From contig NZ_BCWP01000014.1 in the NCBI RefSeq assembly GCF_001592265.1, forward strand, positions 27,742 to 91,741: DNA of 64,000 nucleotides, given 5' to 3'. Source of the DNA: Curvibacter delicatus NBRC 14919. Its GTDB lineage: Bacteria; Pseudomonadota; Gammaproteobacteria; Burkholderiales; Burkholderiaceae_C. Below the pieces are notes generated by a model, which did no database searches, was not told where the DNA came from, and was given only the letters and a program-made list of their open reading frames with translations. The translations under genes and the position numbers were made by a program. Position 1 is the first letter of the stretch, and every line of letters starts with the position of its first letter. Below, one piece after another: positions 26,301-33,736 of the stretch.

Positions 26301-27363
26301 TTTCACGCGCCTGTCCCAAACCTGCCCTAGATTCATCTTGACGGACGGGGACCAGATGGTCAAGAAACAGGCGGCTGGACTGCTCCCAGCTGAATTCCAG
26401 CGCCCGCGCCCGCGCCTCATGGCGCGGCACGGCCAGCGCCCGGTACCAGGCACTTTTCAGGTCCGCATCCAGGATGCCGCCGGTCACTTTGCCCTCGCTG
26501 TGGCCCAGCACCTCCAGCGGCCCATCCACCGGGTAGGCTGCCACAGGCGTGCCGCTGGCCATGGCCTCCAGCATGACCAGCCCAAAGGTCTCTGATTTGC
26601 TGGGCATGACAAACAGATCGGCAGCAGCATAAACACGTGCCAACTCGTCACGCGGCAGGATGCCAAGCCAGCGGACATGGGGATAACGCGCCTTCAGCGA
26701 AGCTTCCAGCGGGCCGACGCCACAGACGATCTTGGTCCCCGGCACATCGAGCTGCAAGAAGGCCTCGATGTTCTTTTCATACGACACGCGGCCGACAAAC
26801 AGCGATATCGGGCGCGCCAGCAAGCCGAGTGCCGGATGCAGCTGCACTTCCTCATGAAACGGGAACAGGTCCATGTCCACGCCATGGGTCCAGCCACGCA
26901 GACGCTGGAAGCCGCGCTGCTCCAGCATGCGCAGCACCCCCTGGGTCGGCACCATCACGCCCGATGAGGGCTTGTGGAAATGGCGGAACAGGGCGTAACC
27001 CCAGGCATGCGGCACCTTGAGCGCGGCGTTCAGGATCTCCGGGAACTTGGTGTGAAACGCCGTGGTGAACGCCAGGCCGCGCTTGAGGCAGTAGGCGCGC
27101 GCCGCCCAGCCCAGCGGCCCTTCGGTGGCGATGTGGATGGCGTGCGGCGCCAGCGCATCGAGCTGCTCGCGCAGGCTTTTGGCCGGGCGTACCACCAGAT
27201 CGATGCCGGGATAACCAGGACAGGGCCGCGTGCGGAACTGCCCCGGGTGCACCACGCTGATGTCATGCCCGGCACGTTGGACCTCCCTGACCAGCTCCAC
27301 CAGCGTGGTCACGACGCCATTGACCTGGGGCTCCCAGGCATCCGTGATCAGTGCAATTTTCAT
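26272..27363 (-). CDS. agt: GT4 glycosyltransferase, Agt-like glycolipid synthase
   Basis: 363-residue GT-B fold glycosyltransferase of family 4. The N-terminal half begins MKIALITDAWEPQVNGVVTTL, typical of the diacylglycerol/PimB-like group, with IHIATEGPLGWAARAYCLKRG. The C-terminal donor domain has LFVGRVSYEKNIEAFL and the EX7E-type motif SKSETFGLVMLEAMASG. Its position directly after a PlcP-like phosphoesterase matches the plcP-agt pair that, in several proteobacteria, turns phospholipids into glycolipids under phosphate starvation: PlcP yields diacylglycerol and Agt adds hexose or glucuronate. The start overlaps the plcP stop by four bases. The sugar donor cannot be read from sequence. 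Confidence 0.82.
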   Translation of the reverse strand: MKIALITDAWEPQVNGVVTTLVELVREVQRAGHDISVVHPGQFRTRPCPGYPGIDLVVRPAKSLREQLDALAPHAIHIATEGPLGWAARAYCLKRGLAFTTAFHTKFPEILNAALKVPHAWGYALFRHFHKPSSGVMVPTQGVLRMLEQRGFQRLRGWTHGVDMDLFPFHEEVQLHPALGLLARPISLFVGRVSYEKNIEAFLQLDVPGTKIVCGVGPLEASLKARYPHVRWLGILPRDELARVYAAADLFVMPSKSETFGLVMLEAMASGTPVAAYPVDGPLEVLGHSEGKVTGGILDADLKSAWYRALAVPRHEARARALEFSWEQSSRLFLDHLVPVRQDESRAGLGQARETVTSLSSNV

Positions 27364-28223
27364 GCGGAGACCGTCCTTGTTGCGTGGGGTTGAACCGGTA
27401 CGGCGTGGGTCGCCCCCCAGTGCAGCAGCTCCAGCCGGCCGTCCTGGTGTTCAACCAGGGCGGTGCGGCTTTCCACCCAGTCGCCATCGTTGCAGTAGAG
27501 AATGCCGTCGATATCGCGCATCTCGGCGCGGTGGATATGGCCGCACACCACGCCCTGGTGGCCAAGGCGGCGCGCCTCGTTGGCCACCGCCACCTCGAAG
27601 TCGGTGACGTAGTTCAAGGCTTTCTTGACCTTGTGCTTGAGGTAGGCCGACAGCGACCAGTAAGGCAGACCGAACCTGGCGCGCAGGTGGTTCAGGTAAC
27701 GGTTGAGCTTGAGCGTGAACTCGTACAGGTTGTCACCCACGTAAGCCAGCCACTTGGCACACTGGATCACGCCGTCAAAGTAGTCGCCGTGCATCACCCA
27801 GAGCTGGCGCCCGTCGGCCGTCACGTGCACGGCATCTTCCACCACCTCGATGCCGCCAAACTGGTGTCCGATGAAACCCCGTGCGAATTCGTCATGGTTG
27901 CCCGGCACGTAGATGATGCGGCAGCCCTTGCGCCCGCGGCGCAGCAGCTTCTGCACCACGTCGTTGTGTGCCTGCGGCCAGTACCAGCGGCGACGCAGTT
28001 GCCAGCCGTCGACGATGTCGCCCACCAGGTAGAGGTAGTCGCTCGGATGGGCTTTCAGGAAAGCCAACAGCTCGTTCGCCTGGCAACCTGGTGTACCCAG
28101 ATGCAGGTCGGAGATGAAGATGGCACGCAAACGCCCATGGCGCGGGTGATCTTCTTCGTCACCATCATCCTGCCCGGCCATGCCGGCCAGCCACGGATTC
28201 ATCGGGTCGAAGGTCTTCTTCAT
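27360..28223 (-). CDS. plcP: PlcP-like phospholipase C (metallophosphoesterase)
   Basis: 287-residue calcineurin-like phosphoesterase. Metal-binding motifs in order: FISDLHLG (DxH), LVGDIVDGW (GDxxD), VPGNHDE (GNHD), WVMHGDYFD and VVCGHIHRA (GHxH). Such proteins are often annotated as UDP-2,3-diacylglucosamine hydrolase. The neighbouring Agt-like transferase, the OlsB-like gene and the Pho context instead point to PlcP, the phosphate-stress enzyme that cleaves phospholipid head groups to diacylglycerol. The insertion WRLRRRWYWPQ-type segment after GDIVDGW (here WQLRRRWYWPQ) is typical of this subgroup. It overlaps olsB by one base and agt by four, so all three are translated from one message. 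Confidence 0.82.
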   Translation of the reverse strand: MKKTFDPMNPWLAGMAGQDDGDEEDHPRHGRLRAIFISDLHLGTPGCQANELLAFLKAHPSDYLYLVGDIVDGWQLRRRWYWPQAHNDVVQKLLRRGRKGCRIIYVPGNHDEFARGFIGHQFGGIEVVEDAVHVTADGRQLWVMHGDYFDGVIQCAKWLAYVGDNLYEFTLKLNRYLNHLRARFGLPYWSLSAYLKHKVKKALNYVTDFEVAVANEARRLGHQGVVCGHIHRAEMRDIDGILYCNDGDWVESRTALVEHQDGRLELLHWGATHAVPVQPHATRTVSA

Positions 28224-29071
28224 CAGGCGCCGAGGAAGTGCTTGCGGTAGCGTGCCGGCAGGTCTTGCAGGCGCATCAGCATGGGCAGGTCCGCACTGTT
28301 GAAGTCCGGGTCCCAGGCCGGCGCGCCCAGCACCTTGGTGCCCAGGCGCAGATAGCCCTTGATCAACGCCGGCGGCTCGACCTGCAGATCGCCATTGAGC
28401 TCCTCCACCGGCAGCGGCAGGCGCGGCCGCACGTGGTATTCGACGGAGGCCAGATGCGTTTCCTTGAGCTGCTTCCAGATGCTGGCCGCCACATCGCCGC
28501 TGAGCACGCCGTTATGCAGCATCGGGATGCTGGCACAGCCGATCATGGTGTCGAGCTGGTTGCGCACCATGAACTCACCCAGCGCACCCCACAGGGCCAT
28601 GATCACGCCACCGTGTCGGTGCTCCGGGTGCACGCAGCTGCGGCCCAGCTCCACCATGCGTTCGCGCAGCATGCGCAGGCGCGTGAGGTCGAACTCCAGG
28701 TCGCTGTAGGTGCTGCCGACACGCTTGGCCTGCGCCGGTGTCAGCACGCGGTAGGTACCGATGACCTCGCGCGTGGCCTGATCACGCACCAGCAGGTGCT
28801 CGCAATAGTCGTCGAACAGGTCGATGTCATGGCCCGGCACATCGGTATTGAGCCGCGCCCCCATCTCGCCGGCAAAGATCTGGTACCTCAGTCGCTGTGC
28901 GGCACGGACGTCGTCCTGGTGTTGGGCCCACGCCACTTCAATGCCGCCACGCCCAGCAGGCGCGACTGGCTGGCTATCAGTACCCAGGGTTTGCTGATCA
29001 GGTCGGTGAAGTGACCCCCTGGGCATGACAACGGGCGACAGCGGGAAAGTCGGGTTAGGCAGTTCTTTCAT
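28223..29071 (-). CDS. olsB: OlsB-like ornithine N-acyltransferase
   Basis: 282-residue GNAT-fold acyltransferase of the OlsB/hemolysin-like family (Acetyltransf_5). Recognisable segments are AQRLRYQIFAGEMGARL, HDIDLFDDYCEHLLVRD, VELGRSCVHPEHR and IGCASIPMLHNG. OlsB transfers a 3-hydroxyacyl chain to ornithine in the first step of ornithine-lipid synthesis, a phosphorus-free membrane lipid made under phosphate limitation. The second of two adjacent ATGs is chosen because AAGGAG sits six bases before it. It lies 70 bp after phoX, past a terminator hairpin, and is tightly coupled to plcP. No olsA is present in this window, so the second acyltransferase must be elsewhere. Confidence 0.82.
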   Translation of the reverse strand: MKELPNPTFPLSPVVMPRGSLHRPDQQTLGTDSQPVAPAGRGGIEVAWAQHQDDVRAAQRLRYQIFAGEMGARLNTDVPGHDIDLFDDYCEHLLVRDQATREVIGTYRVLTPAQAKRVGSTYSDLEFDLTRLRMLRERMVELGRSCVHPEHRHGGVIMALWGALGEFMVRNQLDTMIGCASIPMLHNGVLSGDVAASIWKQLKETHLASVEYHVRPRLPLPVEELNGDLQVEPPALIKGYLRLGTKVLGAPAWDPDFNSADLPMLMRLQDLPARYRKHFLGA

Positions 29072-29102
29072 CATGTACTCCTTGCTTTATGGGTATCAGG
29101 TT

Positions 29103-29131
29103 AAAAAAAAGGCCCCGGAGGAAACGGGGCC
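29103..29131 (-). terminator. phoX intrinsic terminator
   Basis: Minus-strand arms GGCCCCG and CGGGGCC (29125-29131, 29111-29117) with a 7-nt loop, followed by eight T residues. It lies between phoX and olsB; partial read-through may feed the olsB-plcP-agt genes, for which no clear own promoter was seen. Confidence 0.85.
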
Positions 29132-29139
29132 AGTAAGTT

Positions 29140-31056
29140 CTAGGTGCCGACAATGCCGCCGTCCTTGCGACGGATGACGACGGTCGCCGAGCGCGGCCGG
29201 CCGCCAGCCGGCCCATCCGGCCAGTTGCTGATAGCCAGCGGCTTGCTGGGATCGCTGCGCTCACTGGCGGTCTCGCCCGGGTGCTGCACATTGACGAACA
29301 TGAAACGGCGATCCGGCGTGAAGGCAATGCCGGTGATCTCGCATCCGGCCGGACCCGTCAGGAAACGCTTGGTCTCGCCGCTAGCCGGATCAGCGCACAG
29401 CATCATGTTGTTGCCGATGGACTTGTAGGCGCCCTTGTTCATGACCGAGGTGGAGATGTCGGTCTGAATCCAGAGCAGGCCGCTGTCGTCAAAGGCTAGG
29501 CCATCCGGGCTCCCATACATGTCGCCCTGGATGTTGCCGCGGTGCTCCGGTTTCTCGGCGTTCGGGTCGCCCGCCAGGGCAAAGTGCATCCAGCGGAATT
29601 CGGTGGCGGCCGCATCGCCGCTGCCCCCCTGGCCTTCACGCCAGCGGATGATGTGGCCCATGATGTTGTCGGGCCGAGGGTTGGCGGTATCGACCTCACG
29701 CCCGGGCTGGCCGCGCTGGTTGTTGTTGGTCAGCGTGACGAACACCTCACCGGTGTGGGGGTGCACGGCAATCCACTCGGGGCGGTCCATCTTGGTCGCG
29801 CCCACGGCATCGGCGGCCTGGCGCGTCTTGATCAGCACCTCACCCTGGTCGGCAAAACCATGCGCTGCCGTCAGACCGTTTTCCCCATGGACCAGGGGAA
29901 TCCAGCGGCCATAACCCTTGGCGTCGAAACGTGCCACATACAAGGTGCCGTGATCCAGCAGGTCCTTGTTGGCGGCATAACCACCAGGGCGCACCTTGTC
30001 GCGCGAGACGAACTTGTAGACATACTCGAAGCGCTCGTCGTCACCCATGTAGACCACGGCATGGCCATCCTTCGTCAGCGTGGTGGTGGCGCCTTCGTGC
30101 TTGATGCGCCCCAGCGCCGTGCGCTTGACGGGCGTCTGCGTCGGGTCCATCGGATCAATCTCCACCACCCAGCCGAAGCGGTGCGGCTCGTTAGGGTGCT
30201 TGACTGCGTCGAAACGTTCGTCGAATTCATGCCAACGGTAGCCCCAGCCTTTGTGGCGCAGGCCGTAGCGCTGTTCGTCGGTGTTGGGCTTCTCCTGCGA
30301 CGAGAAATAACCGTTCCAGTTCTCCTCGCACGTCAGGTAAGTGCCCCAGGGGGTGCGGCCTGCCGCGCAGTTGTTAAGCGTGCCCAGCACACGGGTGCCG
30401 GCGGGGTCAGCCGCCGTCTTCAGCAGCGCATGGCCACGCGCCGGGCCGCTGACAGCCATTGGTGTGTTGCCGGTGATGCGCCGCGCATAACGCGAGCCCG
30501 GCATGACGCGCCACTGGCCCTGGCGTTCGACGATTTCGATCACGCTCACCCCGTGGGCGGCTTGTGACTTGCGCACCTTGTCGGCCGACCAGTTCTGCAT
30601 GCCATCCGCGTGCAGCAGTCCATCGTCGGTGTATTCGTGGTTGATCGCCAGCAGGCCGTGACGCGGATTGCCGTCAATCGGGAAGAAGGCCATGCCATCG
30701 TGGTGCATGCCAGCCTGCAGGCTCTGCTCTTCCCAGCTGTTGGAACCGTCGGTCTTGAAGACCGGCGAGCCGGCCTTGGCGCCTACCGCATCACCCCAGC
30801 GGTACAGCACCTGCGCCTCGTACTCGCGCGGCACATTCAGAGCATCAGCCGATGACACCGGTACCCCGGTGAAACCCAGCGGCTTGCCGCGCGGGACCGT
30901 CGCGCCCAGCGCGTGCGAACCCACCAGCATGGCCACGGCCGCTGCCGTGCATTTGAAGACCTCGCGCCGCGCACTGTCGACCCCACCAATGTGCGCATTG
31001 GCACTGCTGTTGACGCCCTCAACTGCGTCGTAATGACCACCAAATCCTTGACCCAT
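29140..31056 (-). CDS. phoX: PhoX family alkaline phosphatase
   Basis: 638-residue periplasmic phosphatase of the PhoX (DUF839) type, which is calcium/iron dependent and releases phosphate from phosphomonoesters. A twin-arginine signal is visible: RR at 30-31 in SARREVFK, followed by hydrophobic TAAAVAMLVGSHALGA, which fits Tat export of a cofactor-loaded enzyme. PhoX-family segments include AINHEYTDDGLL, NNCAAGRTPWGTYLTCEEN, YMGDDERFEYVYKFVS and the C-terminal SPDGLAFDDSGLLWIQTD. ATG 31056 is chosen for the GGAG six bases upstream and the position of the signal; an upstream ATG would add 20 residues. A three-unit Pho-box array precedes it. Confidence 0.93.
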   Translation of the reverse strand: MGQGFGGHYDAVEGVNSSANAHIGGVDSARREVFKCTAAAVAMLVGSHALGATVPRGKPLGFTGVPVSSADALNVPREYEAQVLYRWGDAVGAKAGSPVFKTDGSNSWEEQSLQAGMHHDGMAFFPIDGNPRHGLLAINHEYTDDGLLHADGMQNWSADKVRKSQAAHGVSVIEIVERQGQWRVMPGSRYARRITGNTPMAVSGPARGHALLKTAADPAGTRVLGTLNNCAAGRTPWGTYLTCEENWNGYFSSQEKPNTDEQRYGLRHKGWGYRWHEFDERFDAVKHPNEPHRFGWVVEIDPMDPTQTPVKRTALGRIKHEGATTTLTKDGHAVVYMGDDERFEYVYKFVSRDKVRPGGYAANKDLLDHGTLYVARFDAKGYGRWIPLVHGENGLTAAHGFADQGEVLIKTRQAADAVGATKMDRPEWIAVHPHTGEVFVTLTNNNQRGQPGREVDTANPRPDNIMGHIIRWREGQGGSGDAAATEFRWMHFALAGDPNAEKPEHRGNIQGDMYGSPDGLAFDDSGLLWIQTDISTSVMNKGAYKSIGNNMMLCADPASGETKRFLTGPAGCEITGIAFTPDRRFMFVNVQHPGETASERSDPSKPLAISNWPDGPAGGRPRSATVVIRRKDGGIVGT

Positions 31057-31114
31057 GTTCTTCTCCTGCGGAATCCGCAATGACGTCAGTGTGGAAGCCC
31101 CCCGTGACGTCTTC

Positions 31115-31143
31115 ATGGCAGAAAAATGTCAGAAACATGACAT
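31115..31143 (-). promoter_or_regulatory. Pho-box array upstream of phoX
   Basis: Minus-strand 7-mers ATGTCAT (31137-31143), CTGACAT (31126-31132) and CTGCCAT (31115-31121), exactly 11 bp apart with T-rich linkers. Each matches CTGTCAT at 6 of 7 positions, the best array in the window. A clear -10 is not visible. Confidence 0.75.
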
Positions 31144-31165
31144 GGACCGTGGCGACAGCGCTGGT

Positions 31166-31200
31166 TTGCATCATTTCAATAGTTCAACTATCATTGAAAT
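31166..31200 (+). promoter_or_regulatory. arsR promoter and operator palindrome
   Basis: Candidate -35 TTGCAT (31166-31171) and -10 TATCAT (31189-31194) are 17 bp apart. An inverted repeat with arms ATTTCAAT (31173-31180) and ATTGAAAT (31193-31200) covers the spacer and -10, the expected place for an ArsR-type repressor to block RNA polymerase. Confidence 0.65.
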
Positions 31201-31554
31201 ATGAAAAACATCGCCATGCAGGAATCCGACGCCATCAAGTCGCTGGCAGCACTGGCCCAGGCGCAACGCCTGCGCGCCTTCCGTGCGCTGGTGGGGGCCG
31301 GCCCGGAGGGGCAAACGCCCGGCGCACTGGCGGCAACGCTGGGCGTGAGTCCGAGCGCCCTGTCCTTCCATCTCAAGGAGTTGGCCAACGCCGGCCTGGT
31401 CAGCAGTGAACCCAACGGCCGCTACCTGGTCTACCGCGCCAACTTCGGACAGATGGATGCCTTGCTGGGCTACCTCACCGAGCATTGCTGTCAAGGTGCC
31501 GCGTGCGAGGTAAGCCCCAAACGCAAGAAAAAGACCGTCTGCGCCACCTGCTGA
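31201..31554 (+). CDS. arsR: ArsR family arsenic-responsive repressor
   Basis: 117-residue winged-helix repressor. The DNA-recognition helix is in LGVSPSALSFHLKELANAGLV. The metal site of classical ArsR (ELCVCDL) is absent. Instead Cys96, Cys97 and Cys102 lie in EHCCQGAACEV near the C-terminus, almost the arrangement known in Acidithiobacillus ferrooxidans ArsR, and a further CATC ends the protein. It should release the operator on binding As(III). The first ATG directly abuts the operator and would give a leaderless mRNA; MQESD at 31216 is an alternative start. First gene of arsR-arsI-arsC-acr3-arsC. Confidence 0.9.
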   Translation: MKNIAMQESDAIKSLAALAQAQRLRAFRALVGAGPEGQTPGALAATLGVSPSALSFHLKELANAGLVSSEPNGRYLVYRANFGQMDALLGYLTEHCCQGAACEVSPKRKKKTVCATC

Positions 31555-31588
31555 TTTTTCCCCTTACCCATTTTCCAAGGAGTTCTCC

Positions 31589-32107
31589 ATGAAACGCTTT
31601 CACGTCCATGTCCACGTCGACAACCTGGCACAGAACATCGCCTTCTATTCGGCCATGTTCAACCAGGCCCCGGCCCGTACCGAAGATGACTATGCCAAGT
31701 GGATGCTGCAGGATCCGCCGGTGAACTTCGCCATCTCCACCCGCGGCGACAAACCCGGCGTCGACCACCTGGGCATCCAGGTCGAATCCGCCGATGAACT
31801 GCAGGTGCTCAAGGCTCAGGCCACCCAGGCCGACATGGCCCTGCTCGACGAAGGCGAAACCACCTGCTGCTACGCACGCAGCGACAAGTACTGGGTCACC
31901 GACCCGCAAGGCATTGCCTGGGAACAGTTCCACACGCTGGACAGCATCCCGGTCTTCAGCCAGAAAAGTTCCGAGCCAAATCAGGCTCAAGCCCCCGCCT
32001 GCTGTACGCCAAAAGCTCCTAAAACTGTAGCAATTGACAAGGCCAGCAGCGGTTGCTGCGCGCCCACGGCCGGCCAGACCAACAACGGCGCCAAGGCCTG
32101 CTGCTGA
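31589..32107 (+). CDS. arsI: ArsI/CadI family organoarsenical lyase
   Basis: 172-residue vicinal-oxygen-chelate protein. The predicted Fe(II) ligands of ArsI are in place: His5 (MKRFHVHV), His60 (VDHLGIQ) and Glu112 (AWEQFH). The substrate-binding cysteine pair is Cys93-Cys94 in ETTCCYARSDKYWVTDPQG. ArsI cleaves the C-As bond of trivalent methylated or aromatic arsenicals. A roughly 40-residue tail carries three more vicinal Cys pairs (138-139, 156-157, 171-172), suited to binding As(III) or handing it on. Good ribosome binding site AAGGAG; it sits 34 bp after arsR. Confidence 0.88.
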   Translation: MKRFHVHVHVDNLAQNIAFYSAMFNQAPARTEDDYAKWMLQDPPVNFAISTRGDKPGVDHLGIQVESADELQVLKAQATQADMALLDEGETTCCYARSDKYWVTDPQGIAWEQFHTLDSIPVFSQKSSEPNQAQAPACCTPKAPKTVAIDKASSGCCAPTAGQTNNGAKACC

Positions 32108-32136
32108 ATATATTTTCGCGACCAGCCATTTCAAAC

Positions 32137-32646
32137 ATGACTTCAACCGCACCCACCCTCAACGTGCTGTTCCTCTGCACGCACAACTCGGCGCGCAGCA
32201 TCCTGGCCGAAGCCACGCTCAACCACATTGGCCAGGGCCGCTTCAAGGCCTTCTCGGCCGGCAGCAGCCCGCGTGACCAGCAGCAGCCCAACCCGCTGGC
32301 CCTGCAGGTGCTGGAAAGTGCCGGCATTACCACCGAGGGCCTGCGCAGCAAGAGCTGGGACGAGTTCGCAGCACCCGATGCGCCGCAGATGGATCTGATC
32401 ATCACCGTCTGTGACAACGCGGCCGGCGAGGTCTGCCCGATCTGGCCCGGCCACCCGGCCACCGCGCACTGGGGTTATGCCGATCCATCCGAAATGCAAG
32501 GCACGGACGCGCAGCGGCTGGAGGCCTTCCGCCAGACCCTGCTGGCCATCCGCCGCCGCCTGGACCTGCTGGTCAACCTGCCGCCCGAGAAGCTGGCCAA
32601 GCAGCTGATCCAGACCACGGCGCGCAACCTGAGCAAGGCCGACTGA
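32137..32646 (+). CDS. arsC: arsenate reductase, LMW protein-tyrosine-phosphatase type
   Basis: 169-residue low-molecular-weight phosphatase-fold protein with the CX5R loop at Cys14-Arg20 (LCTHNSARS), followed by ILAEATLNH and AGSSPR. The C-terminal part contains ITVCDNAAGEVCPIWPG, holding the redox cysteines, and HWGYADPSE. Such ArsC enzymes reduce arsenate to arsenite with thioredoxin or glutathione/mycothiol. ATG 32137 is chosen because the domain begins there; the open frame runs 84 bases upstream into arsI. acr3 begins two bases after the stop. Confidence 0.9.
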   Translation: MTSTAPTLNVLFLCTHNSARSILAEATLNHIGQGRFKAFSAGSSPRDQQQPNPLALQVLESAGITTEGLRSKSWDEFAAPDAPQMDLIITVCDNAAGEVCPIWPGHPATAHWGYADPSEMQGTDAQRLEAFRQTLLAIRRRLDLLVNLPPEKLAKQLIQTTARNLSKAD

Positions 32647-32648
32647 CC

Positions 32649-33716
32649 ATGAGCGTCCAATGTGAAGTGACCGCCAAGCAGGCGGCCGGCGCGCCCATGA
32701 GCGTGTTCGAACGTTACCTGACGCTGTGGGTCTTTCTGTGCATCGTGGCCGGCATCACGCTCGGGCAGCTGTTGCCCGGCGTGGCCCAGGCCATCGGCCG
32801 CATGGAAGTGGCCCAGGTCAATCTGCCGGTCGGCGTGCTGATCTGGGTCATGATCATCCCGATGCTGGTGAAGGTGGATTTCGGTGCCCTGCACGAGGTG
32901 CGACAGCACGTGAAGGGCATCGGCGTCACGCTGTTCGTCAACTGGCTGGTCAAGCCGTTTTCCATGGCCTTCCTCGGCTGGCTGTTCATCCGCCAGCTGT
33001 TTGCGCCGTACTTGCCGGCCGACCAACTGGACAGCTACATCGCCGGCCTGATCCTGCTGGCCGCCGCGCCCTGCACCGCCATGGTGTTCGTCTGGAGCCG
33101 CCTCACCGGCGGCAACCCGCTGTTCACGCTGTCGCAGGTGGCGCTGAACGACAGCATCATGGTGGTGGCCTTCGCACCGCTGGTGGCCTTCCTGCTCGGC
33201 CTCTCCGCCATCACCGTGCCGTGGGCCACGCTGCTGACCTCGGTACTGCTGTACATCGTGGTGCCGGTTTTCCTGGCCCAACTGTGGCGCAAGGCGCTGC
33301 TGGCCAAGGGTCAGGCCGCCTTTGACGCCGCCATGGCCAAGATCGGCCCCTGGTCCATCACCGCCCTGCTGGCCACGCTGGTGCTGCTGTTCGCCTTCCA
33401 GGGCGAGGCCATCCTGCAGCAGCCGCTGGTCATCGCCCTGCTGGCCGTGCCGATCCTGATCCAGGTGTTTTTCAACTCCGCGCTGGCCTACTGGCTCAAC
33501 CGCGCCGTCGGCGAAAAGCATGAGATCGCTTGCCCCTCGGCCCTGATCGGCGCCTCCAACTTCTTTGAGCTGGCGGTGGCCGCCGCCATCAGCCTGTTCG
33601 GCTTCCACTCGGGCGCCGCGCTCGCCACCGTGGTCGGCGTGCTGATTGAGGTGCCCGTCATGCTGTTGGTGGTACGCCTCGTCAACAACTCGAAGGCCTG
33701 GTACGAACGCCGCTGA
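32649..33716 (+). CDS. acr3: ACR3 family arsenite efflux permease
   Basis: 355-residue inner-membrane transporter with about ten membrane segments. The key ACR3 cysteine is in LLAAAPCTAMVFVWSRLTGGNP, and the conserved Glu-containing segment is ASNFFELAVAAAISLFG. It exports As(III) produced by the flanking reductases, driven by the proton gradient. It starts two bases after arsC. The downstream glutaredoxin-type arsC follows after 20 bp. Confidence 0.95.
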   Translation: MSVQCEVTAKQAAGAPMSVFERYLTLWVFLCIVAGITLGQLLPGVAQAIGRMEVAQVNLPVGVLIWVMIIPMLVKVDFGALHEVRQHVKGIGVTLFVNWLVKPFSMAFLGWLFIRQLFAPYLPADQLDSYIAGLILLAAAPCTAMVFVWSRLTGGNPLFTLSQVALNDSIMVVAFAPLVAFLLGLSAITVPWATLLTSVLLYIVVPVFLAQLWRKALLAKGQAAFDAAMAKIGPWSITALLATLVLLFAFQGEAILQQPLVIALLAVPILIQVFFNSALAYWLNRAVGEKHEIACPSALIGASNFFELAVAAAISLFGFHSGAALATVVGVLIEVPVMLLVVRLVNNSKAWYERR

Positions 33717-33736
33717 TTCGTTGACACAATTTCGCC

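Noticed and set aside
29075..29140. Separate Pho box for olsB-plcP-agt
   Set aside because: The gap holds the phoX terminator and a ribosome binding site but no 11-bp spaced repeats; induction by read-through from phoX is more likely.
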